Shown piece by piece: positions 14,840-26,066 of a DNA stretch of 64,000 nucleotides. The notes beneath the pieces were generated by a model. The model had not been told where the DNA came from. It worked only from the letters and a program-made list of their open reading frames with translations, and did no database searches. The stretch lies in assembly GCA_965644295.1 (NCBI GenBank), contig CBFFRP010000042.1:48019-112018 (forward strand). The letters run 5' to 3'. The position numbers and the translations under genes were made by a program. How positions within the stretch are numbered: position 1 is the first letter of the stretch; each line of letters starts with the position of its first letter. This DNA comes from Paraphysomonas bandaiensis. Lineage: Eukaryota > Chrysophyceae.

Positions 14840-15263
14840 GCGACCTATTGGTACCGAATTCGTCCCACCGATGAGCCAAATCAGCGGAAGAGCCAAATGT
14901 ACCCACCACAAATGTAGATGTAGACTTCGATAATATAATTCTAATATTTCAACATAAATGAAACCCTAGACTATGAATTGAAGTGTAGAATGTGGGGAAT
15001 ATTAGTTTATTATTTATTATTATGCATAACCTAGAGCCACTTCAAAGCTCAAGGCTACTACGACCACATTATAAATATACATATCCAGAACTCATTGTAT
15101 TTCCCAAGATTTATTCAAATTCTCGAATATAATAAATCCGTTCATTGTTTGGGTTGATGTCTGTGCATTAAAAACTACCTGCTATTGACAGACTAAAATG
15201 CCACAAATAACAAATCGTATACAAAGTAACCTAAAACTACTACAGGGATTCAAGATTACCAAA
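14840..15263. other. Intergenic, no gene seen
   Basis: AT-rich flank after the minisatellite target duplication and before the 3' end of the WW/ankyrin gene. A remnant of the acctatagg repeat sits at 14840-14860. Nothing else was recognised. Confidence 0.5.
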
Positions 15264-18200
15264 CTAGAGCTGTTCAATATTTTCGAGCCCAAGGCCCTCA
15301 TAGCAAGTAAGTCCGTCTTTGTTTCTGATACTGTCATCAGCTCCCTTGCTAACCAAATAGTCACCAACTTCATTGTATCCGTACGAGTACGCAAAATGCA
15401 GAGCGGTCTGACCATTGAGATTCTGGGTGTTAAGCTCGGCACCCCTACGCAAACAAAGTTTAATCATGCGCTTATTGCCATTCTGAGCGGCGATATGAAG
15501 CATGGTGTTCCCGGCCTCGTCCTGGTAGTCCATACCGAGGTTCCAATCTGGGTGGTTCATCATCTCATCGACTTCACCAAACTTTCCGTGACGGCACAGC
15601 GAGCACACCTTCTTGAAGTCCTCTGCAAGCTTCTGTGCCTTTGATATACCCAGTTTCTGGTTCGCGATACCTTCGTTGTCAACAGTACTGACAGCTCCGT
15701 CATCCATACCCTTAGCCATTTCTGCGAGCTTTTGAGCATCGAAAAGTTGTTCTGCCTTCGTCGCGAGAGTAGGAATGAATTCGTTGTTAAGGGGACGCTT
15801 ACCAGCCGACCATGGGTCGAATCCAATGGCAACCCAGTCGATCGCCGCACTGCGAGGCTTTACTCGGCCAATTGTGTGTGCTTGTGGGAGATTAGGAACA
15901 TGAGGGAGATAGTCACACATCTGTTTTGCGACACGTTTAGCTTCAATATTAGAAAAAAAGCCAACTGGAAGGCTGTTGACCATTCGCCGCATATCCGTGT
16001 CGCCAACATGAGTCTGAGACCGTTCATCCTTCTTAAGTACAAAGCTTGTCCCGATACCTGACGGGGCATGAGTCGTAAATTCTGCCGGGGCTCCACCAGG
16101 AGTGCATGACGAAAGCTCGGGGTAAACCAGCACTGGTACATTCTTCTTCACTGCCTCGTCCGCATTCTTGGGAAGAACATCGAAGTATCCCCCCGAATTC
16201 AGCTCATCAGGAGTAGCAGATACCTGTACCTTCAGCTCTAAAGCATTCTCCAGGGCAGTCAGAGGAGTGTTATCGAGTTTTTTGTGTTTCTCCTTCTGCT
16301 CTTTTTCTTCCTCATGATGGAGAGTTATCGACTCCATAGAAGGGACTTGGGCCTTAGGCAAACCAATCGGTTCCTTTGTGTAGCCATGAGTAGGTTGCAT
16401 TCCCTGATGTGGGAATGATCCAGAGGAGTCCTCTGAAAAGACCGACATATCATCTCCTCCAAAGCCAACGCTCTTCTGACCTCCCTGGGAAGGACTATCC
16501 TCAGAACCTATTCCACCGCTTGGCGCAACGCTGACATTGGGAACTCCCATCGTCTGCTGCATCATAGCCATACCCATACCGAGACCCAGCTGAACCATGT
16601 CTTGGGGCTTCGCGTTGCGGAGATCCATCTGTGCCATCATCTGGCCTAGAGTCATCGTCAAATTATGGACCATGACAGGATCGATACCCTTAGGCTTATG
16701 GCTACTCGAAGCATAGCTTGAGTCGGCAGCGGATGACTGCTGATGTATGCCGTCCACATCATTTTGGCTCGATTGCACCCCGCTCGATTCCTGTTGAACA
16801 GTGGTACTTTCTTCCCCAGCTTCGTCAATTGTGCCCTGTGTCGGAAGACGACTATTGTTTGTGCTCGCTTTGTACGGGTTATGATTCGGATTAGATGAGA
16901 CTAACGAAGACTCAGTGGACATTCGAGATCTTTCACTCTCAGCAGGGCTGGGAAGAGCTGGGTTATATTCTTGCTTTAGTGGATTATGGATAGCTATTGG
17001 CGGTACACCAGTTTTCTTTTCCTCCACAACTGAAGCAAGATCGTGTGAATGCGCTGACATATCGCCTTCAATAGTCGATGGGTTAACCACTCGAGACATG
17101 CCTTCCTCCAGATCAGGAAGTTTACCTTTTTGACGGGCCACTTTCGCTGAAGCTGATGCGGCTTTCCTCCTTCGGGTGGCTTCTTCCTCAGTTTCGTGAT
17201 GAATCATTAGATTCTTGCGAAGCTCACCTTGGTTATACCGACGAGTTTGCCCAGGTGCCCCTTTATGCATTATGAACGGTTCTTCGTCGTGGTTCGGATC
17301 CACAACAGTGCCACCATGCAATGGACTGACCTCTTCCTCCTCCACCAATGGGCGTTCCCAGAAAGTTTGACCAGTCTCACGATGGTACCAGTATGGAATC
17401 CCATCGTCACTTTTAAACTCTTCGATTTTATGCCTCTGCATATACGCCCAGGATCGGTAAACCGATACCAGCACATGGCCCAATGGCAGCTCAATATTGG
17501 CCATCCTCTGGAAATCGCCCGGATCTTGATCAGTGATGACAGTAAATACCTGTGCCTTTGGTGAAGAATTGCACCCAGTTAGTAAAAGGTGGTAGAAGTC
17601 CAATGTAGTGTTATCTCGAGTAGACGGCTCACAAAAGGGGTACGTGTGGTCCGCATGTGTAGTGTATGGTGGGTTGGCAGCCGGTAGATTAAGCGATATT
17701 ACCTCTGCGCCAGGTGTAAAGGACTTCGGATCAGTGTCTACATTAGTCAAGAGATGGCGGGCCCAAGCAGTGGTTCGGAACCCATGAGACTCTCTCTCTC
17801 CGGTCTGCTCCGGTCTATTCTCTCCGTACATAAACTTCTCATCTAGCTTGGCTTTGGTGTTGATAGTTATTGTTGGAGACCGCCTGTAATTCAGTGGGTG
17901 TTCCAAGTGACGAGCAACGTACACTTGCAGTATTGGCGCCATTGGAAGAGATTGGAACGTAATTGTTATCTCTGGAGATATACCTGGACTTATAGTGCTC
18001 TTATCCATAACCATGAAGCTGCCGTACTGAGGGGGAACGTAAGTGGTTACTAGTTGTGAAATTAGGAGTTCCATACACAGTCCCCCCCTTGCAAGCATTC
18101 CTGGGGTCGGTTTGCGCCCGATAGATGCGAATTTAACAGAAGAGGGATTAGGATACTTCGTTCGTTGCATAAGATGCAACCCTGGAATGGGAGTGAGACT

Positions 18201-20485
18201 GTCCACTTGATGCACAGCGTTATGCACAGCCTCTCTGGACAGACCACTAGCCATCCTTTCCAACCAAGCTGCACGGGTAATATCATCAATGTATTGGTTG
18301 CTAGGTGCAATTTTCTTGACGCGAGACTCTTCACTGTAGTCTGGCTTAGGCATAGGTATGGATTTAGGAGCCGGAAGATGAAACTCATGGAGCTCATAAA
18401 GCTTGATTGGAACAGGTGTAGGAGGGGCGACGATGAGCTGCACGTCCATACCCAAGGCTGGGTCCGGGTGAGTGAATAGAAATTGCTCAGATCCCACCCT
18501 CTCCGGCCAAGAGTACCCGATCGTTGGAGCAATGGGGAGAAGTTGCATAACATTCCCGGTATACTTGCTCACTTCCGCCCATTGGGTCACACTTCGCTTC
18601 AGGCGAAGCAAGCGAGCTTTCTCGGCTGTTCGCTGCGGTTTTACCGCTCCCATCCGAATTTCCTCTGCAAAACTATGCAGCCATCTCTGACACTTGATTG
18701 TGAGCATTGAGCGCATATTAAATTTTTCCAACAGATACTTCACAGCTCGGTATATAGGGTGTCGCTGCTCAACAACGGCGACGAATTTCTTGCGTTTATT
18801 ATCATATTTCAACGACGATGCTTTCTTCATAAATAGCTCTTGTATCTCTTCAGAGCGGTAACGGCGGCGCATAACATCCAGTTCCCAATTCCGACAAAGA
18901 AGCATGCTCTGTGATTTGTGCTTTTTAGTGTGAATATCCTCATGCATCGCACATGCTTTTTTCGACCCTGCAGACCAGCAACCGAAACACATATTGCTAG
19001 GTTGCTGGTTTTCTTTCACATCAAACCCAGCGTGATTAACATTACCTATGGTGAGTGCGGCCACTCCAGTACGTTCGGCTGCCCTTGTGGTCTCTTCTTC
19101 ATCCTGTTTCAATCTTACTCCAGCGCCAGTTTTAGGCTTGTTTATTGTCATGACAGCGGCCATTGGTTTGCGGCTGGGGTCAACTAAATGGCGCTTTTGG
19201 ATTCCTTTTCCTGTGCGAACACCGGTGGTTGCCTTCGTACCCCCTTCCAGCCACCGCTGGTCAGCCATAACAGAGGACACAGAGTCGAAACGCGTCTGTG
19301 CAAGTGCAGCCTGTATGGTTTCCTTGAGCTGAGGCTTGAAGGAGCCACTTGGGTCCAGCAACGCATCATCATCATTCATATCTCCCACACCAAGTGCATC
19401 GTTAAGCTCCATCTGTATCTGCTCCTGCTCATATGGGTCCACACCATCCTCATATTCTTGTGCCCATGTGGACTGGGTAGTATCACCTAGAGCACGGGTA
19501 GGAGAGGTAGTGCTTTGAGGAATCGCCCCCCCTGTGGTTTTGATAAGTGGGAGTGACTCCGAGGTGGACATCTTCAAGTGGTGCTTAGATTTCTTCGAGC
19601 TTTTATCGGTCAAAGCAGGTAGCTTTTTCACACTCTCTGATCCAACAAGCTTGCCTTTTAAAATATCCGGTTTTTCCCACTGACTTGAGCCATTAATTGT
19701 GTTGTAATACCACACATCGCCTGTTTCGTTATCTCGACATTCCACCCACTCTGCCACTGCACCTCCTGTCATTTGGGTCAGGCGGTGAGTCAACATGAAC
19801 TTCCGACGACCCAACATTCCACGAAATGCACTCTGAATCTTCGCAGCAGAGATATCCTGTTCTAAGAAATCTCGGCGGCCAGATTTATCGAGTTCCATGA
19901 CTCGCTGTTTGGTGCGCGCAGATTCCTCCAGTACCACCAGACGAGTTCTTTCCGCCTCCACATCGTCAGATGTAATACCAGGAGCAGGCACAAAAGTATC
20001 GTCATTTTTTAAGACACGCCCTTTTTCTGAGTGGAACTTTAGTTGCCGGTATATGTTCTCGGAATCCTGTAGACTCTTGGCCTTCTGGGCGTTGTTCTGG
20101 GATGCATCTTTCCGACTCTGCTTGTTGTCGTCATAATCTAGCCGAGGTGTGTTATCAGGTGATGCGTCGTCTAACACTTCCACAGTAACCCTTGATGAAG
20201 TGTCATATAAATTTTTTGTTTTCCCCAAATCTAATGAAGAGGTCATCTTTCTTTTAGTCCCGCGATATTTTGGTTTGGTATAGTCAAAACCCTTCTTTGA
20301 AACATCCACATTAAACGCACTCTTATTTTTCTTCTTCTTTGTAACGGATCGAACTTCATCAATGAGTGCTTGTGTCTCCAACTATAAAATGAGAGGTCAT
20401 ACAGTTATAATTATAAAGATGAGAATAAGATGATGATACTTACATGAAGAGTTGCGATATCAGTTAGTTTATTAACCTCTGGCAT
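15264..20485 (-). CDS. Large WW / IQ / ankyrin-repeat scaffold protein
   Basis: Exon 1 is 20485-20444 (ATG, MPEVNKLTDIATLH). A 62-nt intron with donor GTAAGT and acceptor TTATAG follows. Exon 2 is 20381-15264, giving 1719 aa. Recognisable parts in order: a charged, disordered N-terminus; an IQ motif near residue 200 (AAKIQSAFRGMLGRRKF); a first WW domain near 220-255 (CRDNETGDVWYYNTINGSSQ); a Cys/His cluster (CFGCWSAGSKKACAMHEDIH), possibly metal binding; a second WW near 990-1020 (DDGIPYWYHRETGQTFWERP); a low-complexity Ser/Gln/Met region; and C-terminal ankyrin repeats near 1620-1710 (AGNTMLHIAAQNGNKRMIKL, NGQTALHFAYSYGYNEVGDY). I recall similar WW-plus-ankyrin proteins across stramenopiles and alveolates. 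The function is unknown; a protein-interaction scaffold binding calmodulin is likely. Confidence 0.9.
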
Positions 20486-21143
20486 AGTAGCGATTTAATT
20501 ATACAACAACAGCTACATTAATGATTTATACAGGATCGATGTGTATCACAAAACAACAGCTACGTGCTCTATATTGAGTTTACTCCAATCCCTCAATAGG
20601 AACTTAACAATACAACAGTAACAACAACAGACAGACATATGGCAAGCCTGTGTACTAAAACTAACGTAGACGTATACATACATACATACTACATACATAC
20701 ACTCACTCTGTACATGTAACTCCAACGGCACATGAGCCTATCCACACTTTCGTATGTCAAAAAGAAGAACGTTTCATTCCTCTTCTTTGTTTTTTTTTGG
20801 GGGGGGATTTCATTTAGCGATTTTTTTTCAGTGTGAAAGGAATCATCATCATCAGCAGGATGGTGGGATAAAGAAGTGGGAGCGATATTTTTGTGTATTG
20901 GAATTGTTTCTTGAGATGAGTGTGTGTGTGTGTGTGTGTATGTGTTGGACGGACAGTGATACAGCAGGAGGATGTGAGGCATTCAAGAAGGTGTCACCAT
21001 ATATACATATATATATATGCATATATACTATATTCGATTGATTTCATATTTAATCTACTAGTTCTTGCACAACTATTGGAAGGGTGATATAGAGACACTG
21101 TTTTTGGACATCATTTATCTCGTAATACACTATTTCTTCCACC
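20486..21143. other. Intergenic between divergent genes; simple repeats
   Basis: Shared upstream region of the WW/ankyrin gene (-) and MPP alpha (+). It contains CATA repeats (20678-20700), a T/G homopolymer stretch (about 20790-20830) and a (GT)n run at 20920-20942. No gene seen. Confidence 0.55.
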
Positions 21144-22874
21144 ATGCTTTCAAACTCTCGTCGTTTCATTCGTATTCCTCGTCTACATGTGGCCGCTAAT
21201 TGTGCATATCATTCTTATCCAGATCCGAATGAAGTGCCGAAAATCACTGAAACAAAATCAACTTTTGAGAAGCGTATCGACAAGAAAAGCAGTCCTTGGA
21301 TAGATGAATTCAGAGATATGAAGAAGTTCTCGATAGAAACAAATTTTTTGGGTAACAAAGAAGTTATCTCTGACAGTAAGCACACTACACCCGTGCCGGA
21401 GGTATCGAAGCTTGAGAATGGGTTAACTGTAGTCTCAGTAGCAACCCCTCACACATCTATGTCTTCTTTTGCATTTCTAGTTAAATCTGGGAGGTGAGTT
21501 TTATGAATGAGACGGACATCGTTTTCACATGCTAAACGTAGCGCTGATGAAATTCAAAGTGGACCAGGACAGCATAATACTGGCGCTTCTCTTCTCTTAG
21601 AGTGTACAGCTTTTGGACCTGTAAAAGGTGAAACTAGTTATACGGATAACGAGCTCGATACGGTGAGCTCGTAGATATTTGTTTAAATCGCTGTAAGTTT
21701 ATTTGTTGCTCAGGTCAGCAGGAAATTAAATAGAATAGGCGGGGTTGATATGGCCACGTCATCTCGAGAGTGTATTATATATTTCGTGGATGTGATTCAT
21801 GAGAATGCGGAGCGCGCAATGAAGCTTCTCTCTAGTTCTGTACTGATGCCAATGTACAACGAAGCAACGGTATATGAGGGCCTCTCGAAAATACTTTCCC
21901 GCAATGACTACATGCCAGCGGACTTAATATCTCGGGACGGTATCAATATCGCAGCCTATAATCACACTCCTCTTGGCCACAAACATTACCCACAGCTCAA
22001 CGACTTGCAGAACTTGACACCAGCTGTGATCGAGTCCTTCCGATCCCAGGTGTTGTACGGCGAGAATTGTGTCCTTGCTGCTACGGGTATGGACCACCAA
22101 GAACTTGTGGGTATCGCTAAAGAAGCATTTAATGCCCTTCCTAAAAGCGGCACTGAGAAGAATCCGCGTGCAAAGAGTACATACACAGGGGGGCTCTATA
22201 CTGAAACACGCCAACTCCAAGAACCATTTGTGAAGGTGACAGTTGCCTTTGAAGTGGGCGGATACCGCAGTAAGAATTTGTATACCATGACCGTCCTCGA
22301 GAAACTCCTGGGAGGCGGGTCAAGTTTTTCTGCCGGCGGGCCGGGGAAGGGGATGTACACCCGACTCTACCAAGAGGTCTTGTGTCGGTATGCTTGGGTA
22401 GAGTCCGCTCAAGGATTCGTGAGCATCTTTGATGACAATGGACTCTTTGGAATCGACGCATCATGTCGCGCTGAGAATGTATACCATCTCTACCAGGTTA
22501 TCGTGAATGAACTTTTGCGTCTCACTGTTGAGGAAGTGACTCCTCTTGAGCTCTCGCGGGCAAAAAATATGCTTAAGTCCATGCTCATGATGCAGTTGGA
22601 ATCCCGTATTATTACTTGTGAAGATCTGGCCAGACAGTTTGCCACCTTCGGGAAGCGCGAGGAACCTGAAGAGACATGCCGGCGGATTGACGAAGTGACC
22701 AGCCAAGATATTCTCAATCTCACCAGGGAGATGTTCATGGCTAACCCGTCAGTGGCCTGTATAGGGGAGGATGTGTCCAAGTTGCCATCGTACGATTACC
22801 TGTCTACCTACACCAGAGGATATAGGGACTCTATATGGAACAAATTTGGATACGAGCCCGAGAATAGAGCTTAG
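21144..22874 (+). CDS. Mitochondrial processing peptidase alpha subunit
   Basis: Exons are 21144-21493, 21542-21662 and 21714-22874, separated by introns of 48 and 51 nt, giving 543 aa. The N-terminus (MLSNSRRFIRIPRLHVAAN) looks like a mitochondrial presequence. It is an M16 family fold. The zinc-binding HxxEH of the catalytic beta subunit is absent, with HNTGASLLLECTAF at the equivalent place, which fits the alpha subunit. The flexible glycine-rich loop (LLGGGSSFSAGGPGKGMY) that grips presequences is intact. With the beta subunit it removes import signals in the matrix. It could also serve as a core-2 type subunit of complex III, but the Gly-rich loop favours MPP alpha. Confidence 0.95.
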
Positions 22875-23929
22875 ATTTAGCTGGATGTATAGATACCACC
22901 ATCGTAAAGAAGCGCGCAATTCTGTATTGAGCTGGGTGTGGGCCTGAATGTTAGAATATGTATTCCGAAAACTCTATCCAGAGTGCACGTTATGGAAATA
23001 TAGCATCAGATGTTTAATCGCCAGTTATAAATTTCTATGGAAGGCATTGGTTTGTCTTTTCATTGCCACCCAAGTAGAGTTAGATAGGTATTTTATAACC
23101 TGATAATTAAGGAATTAAGCGTACAGCGAAAAACGAAATGATAATATTGCAGACACAATACAATCAAGCCAGAATTGATGACGTCTTCGATATTTTATCC
23201 TATAGTCCTATAGAACCTTTGAATTTGTAGTGATGACGATAGAGATTGAGAACTCTATGTATATATCTAGCGGATGTCTATCAGTATATTGACGCAAGTT
23301 GTAGGTTGTAGTCAATTATAATCGCCATTATTACTGTTGTCCCAATTAATTGAATTGTAGTTAATTGAAAGTAAACTATGTAGTCAACTAGCCATACATT
23401 TGCTGCCAGCATAGCTTGTTCAACTGTAGTTGCATTCCAGTTTGAATGCCCCATTTCCCTTGGAATTAGACTTACCCGCATGATGGCAATATGCAATATT
23501 GACTATTCGTCATTTTCACAATAATTAAGATCGTTAAGAGAAGTTTATTGTAATCAAACTAGATAGATCCCTTTCTTAAATTTCGAACGCAATTGTGTGC
23601 TGTCATGTAAAACATGTCAACAACACGATAATAAATTTTTCGAACCACTGCTCAACTTCCGTATCTTGAATCGTCATGATACAATACTTCAGTATCACAG
23701 TTATAGCTATATATATAGTATCTTTGACTACGTATTACTGTTTCTCACATTGTATTTAACGTATTATACAGTACTATCTTAGAGAACCATACGTATTTCA
23801 ACAGGCAAGTGGCCAGATAGAAGGAAATAGCAGTCAATCATGGCAAACGTGGAGCCACACCTAGTGTCTTGTTTCATTACTGTGCATAAGTGATCATTCT
23901 TACATTCTTACGAAAAGCTTACTTCCAGC
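22875..23929. other. Intergenic, no gene seen
   Basis: AT-rich 3' flank of MPP alpha. Palindromic pairs based on 'caattaattg' and 'tgtagttaattgaaag' occur around 23310-23370. No supported gene. Confidence 0.5.
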
Positions 23930-24322
23930 TACTTCAAGTAACATCCACCCCTAGAGCCACGCCCTCCACGCGTCCTCGCTCCCAACACAGGCATCATGCC
24001 AACCCGGTCCGGAAGCAAACGATCCTCACCACCGAACGAATCCCTGACACAAATGGAAATCCCAGACCCTCTGTCACCGAATCACACTCACGAATCAACA
24101 CCTTACCTCCCATATCCCGGCTCACATGCGGTTCCGGACCGCCAGAAACATTACCCAAAGGAAGACCACCGGACTAAGTCCAATACAAGGGATGGTTGCA
24201 CCAAGGTGCTTGCGGCAAAGCACAAGCAGTCCCGAGACAACTGAATATTTAGTAATGCGTGCTACTTATATTGTTTTGCTACAGTAGTCCTGACTCTTAA
24301 CCGCCTGTTGTGCTAATAACTA
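23930..24322 (+). mobile_element. Short LINE-derived element with ORF start plus shared 3' tail
   Basis: A C-rich segment encodes a short frame beginning MPTRSGSKRSSPPNESL (23996-24244), in the style of a retrotransposon ORF start and unlike the AT-rich flanks. It runs directly into the tail shared by the SINE-like copies: hairpin 'gcaccaaggtgcttgcgg...gcacaagcag' at 24195-24232, then 'cttaaccgcctgttgtgctaataa'. It is probably another internally deleted family member. The loop differs from other copies (aa instead of tt) while the stem is kept. Ends are not exactly defined. Confidence 0.6.
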
Positions 24323-24753
24323 CTTCCACGTATGTATCCATCGCACCAGCTCATTGCTGAACAAGCTTTCTCTTTCCAGCAATAATAGCCCTTCTTTCGC
24401 CTCAGCACACCTTTCCTACAATGTACTCCACGAATAATATACAACGATTTCCCAGTTAGTATTTCGTGCGCTTCTTAATGAGTATTGCATATACTTACAC
24501 ATACATGTTGATATGCTTGCAAGATTGTAAATAATATATGCATTTATCTCTTCCTGGAGATTGTCATTCATAAAAGAACTTGGCTACAATCAATGTCACT
24601 GAAGGTTCTACTTATTTTTCGAAAATTTAAATTGAATGAACGTATTAGCCAATGACCTAGTCTCATGCTCCTTGATGTACTCTATTCGTTTCAAGTGATT
24701 ATAATTACACACTTATAACTTCATTGTCCAATATATAGTGATAATAACTCAAC
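24323..24753. other. Intergenic, no gene seen
   Basis: AT-rich 3' flank of the thioesterase gene. No coding frame, RNA gene or clear repeat was recognised. Confidence 0.5.
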
Positions 24754-25597
24754 CTAAGCGCTCTCTGTGCTCTCCTTTTTACTGGCAGGAAGGCCGCCTT
24801 TATAGTCCTTCACATTTTTCACAGTAATAAAAAGACAGGTGGCATCGGCTAGTACGTTGCCGTCCACATCCTCCATAGTGCCACCCATGTAAAGCTTTCT
24901 TCCACTTATATCAGTAAATTTTGCTTTCAAATACACAAGGGAGTTCGCTGGAACCTTCTGTCTGTGGTGTATACAATCATCTAACACACAGAACGACACG
25001 CGCACCTATACCTGTAGTTGACGTGAATGTTAGCTGTAAATGCCGGATCACATTTGTTTGCCAAGAAAAGCCACCCAAAGGAGTTGTCAAAGGTCATCGC
25101 CGTAATACCACCATGCACTATGCCTTCATGCCCATTCAGAGAACTACCAAACCTGACAAGACATATGATGTCCTTTTCGACAGGATTGAAATACACTTCG
25201 TAATCCTCAATCATATTTTCGCCCCTCAGAGTACCGTGAAATGCTGTATAAACAAAGTTATACTGATAAATCATTAGATACTTAAATTCTCACCATTATT
25301 TCTACGCCATTCTGGGTGGGTTGAGTCGAGTAAAGAGTCTATCCTTTGATAAGGAGCAGGCGGCCTGTGTAGATGAATATCATTTCTATCATCATCTTCT
25401 TCATGAGCAACTGCGGCATCACATGCAGCAATCATGCCAAGAGAACTTATGGATCCTAGACCAAATAAACTTAGTCCAAGTGTTCTGTTTAACTTGGAAG
25501 AAAATGCACGACTCCGTTGCAACATATTCCTCACATGAGTCGACCCAATCTTCGCTCGAAGAAAAGGATGCGCGATCTTCCATGCATGTTTGAACAT
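24754..25597 (-). CDS. THEM4-like acyl-CoA thioesterase (hotdog fold), probably mitochondrial
   Basis: Exons are 25597-25294, 25243-25012 and 24961-24754, with two 50-nt introns, giving 247 aa. The ATG at 25597 is followed by a basic, Arg/Lys/Ser-rich stretch and then a hydrophobic segment (LGLSLFGLGSISSLGMIAAC), suggesting a mitochondrial or membrane-targeted N-terminus. The 4HBT hotdog domain shows GHEGIVHGGITAMTFDNSFG, where HGG and the acidic residue (D in TFDNS) match the active-site helix of THEM4/THEM5-type enzymes. It continues through VNYRQKVPANS across the second splice join. It should hydrolyse fatty acyl-CoA. The substrate cannot be told from the sequence. Confidence 0.88.
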
Positions 25598-26066
25598 TAT
25601 TGACTTGGCAATGTATCGCTATATACTCAATATATCCCTTAGCAATTCGATGTGCAATGGAATAATCATGTAGGTCTATGCATGCATATGCATGTATGTA
25701 GAATGGACAGCAGTGTGTATATGGGTATTTTTGTAGGCTGGAGTTCGGAGTTGTGAACAATCTCTACGACTAGCTTCATAGGTTTTCACTCATTAGCAGC
25801 AGTAGGGACAGAAGATGGGCAACATTCTGTATACAGTATACAGTGTACTGCTGTATACCGATATATATATAATCTGCTGTAATATATACAGCAGTATATA
25901 GCAGCCGTATACCGGTATACTCATTCTGTATTGTGTAGTTGTTGCAAAGTGGTCCCTTATATGAGAGCTGCATGCAGAGCACTGAGCACAAGGAGAGCAC
26001 GCTACTGAGTGAATATCTGCCTGTCATCCATATAACTCACCTGTATTGTACCCCCCATTAGAGGTA
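25598..26066. other. Intergenic between divergent genes
   Basis: Upstream region of the thioesterase (-) and PAXBP1 (+) genes. At 25825-25925 a dense set of inverted GTATAC/CAGTATA repeats can fold into hairpins. No gene seen. Confidence 0.5.
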
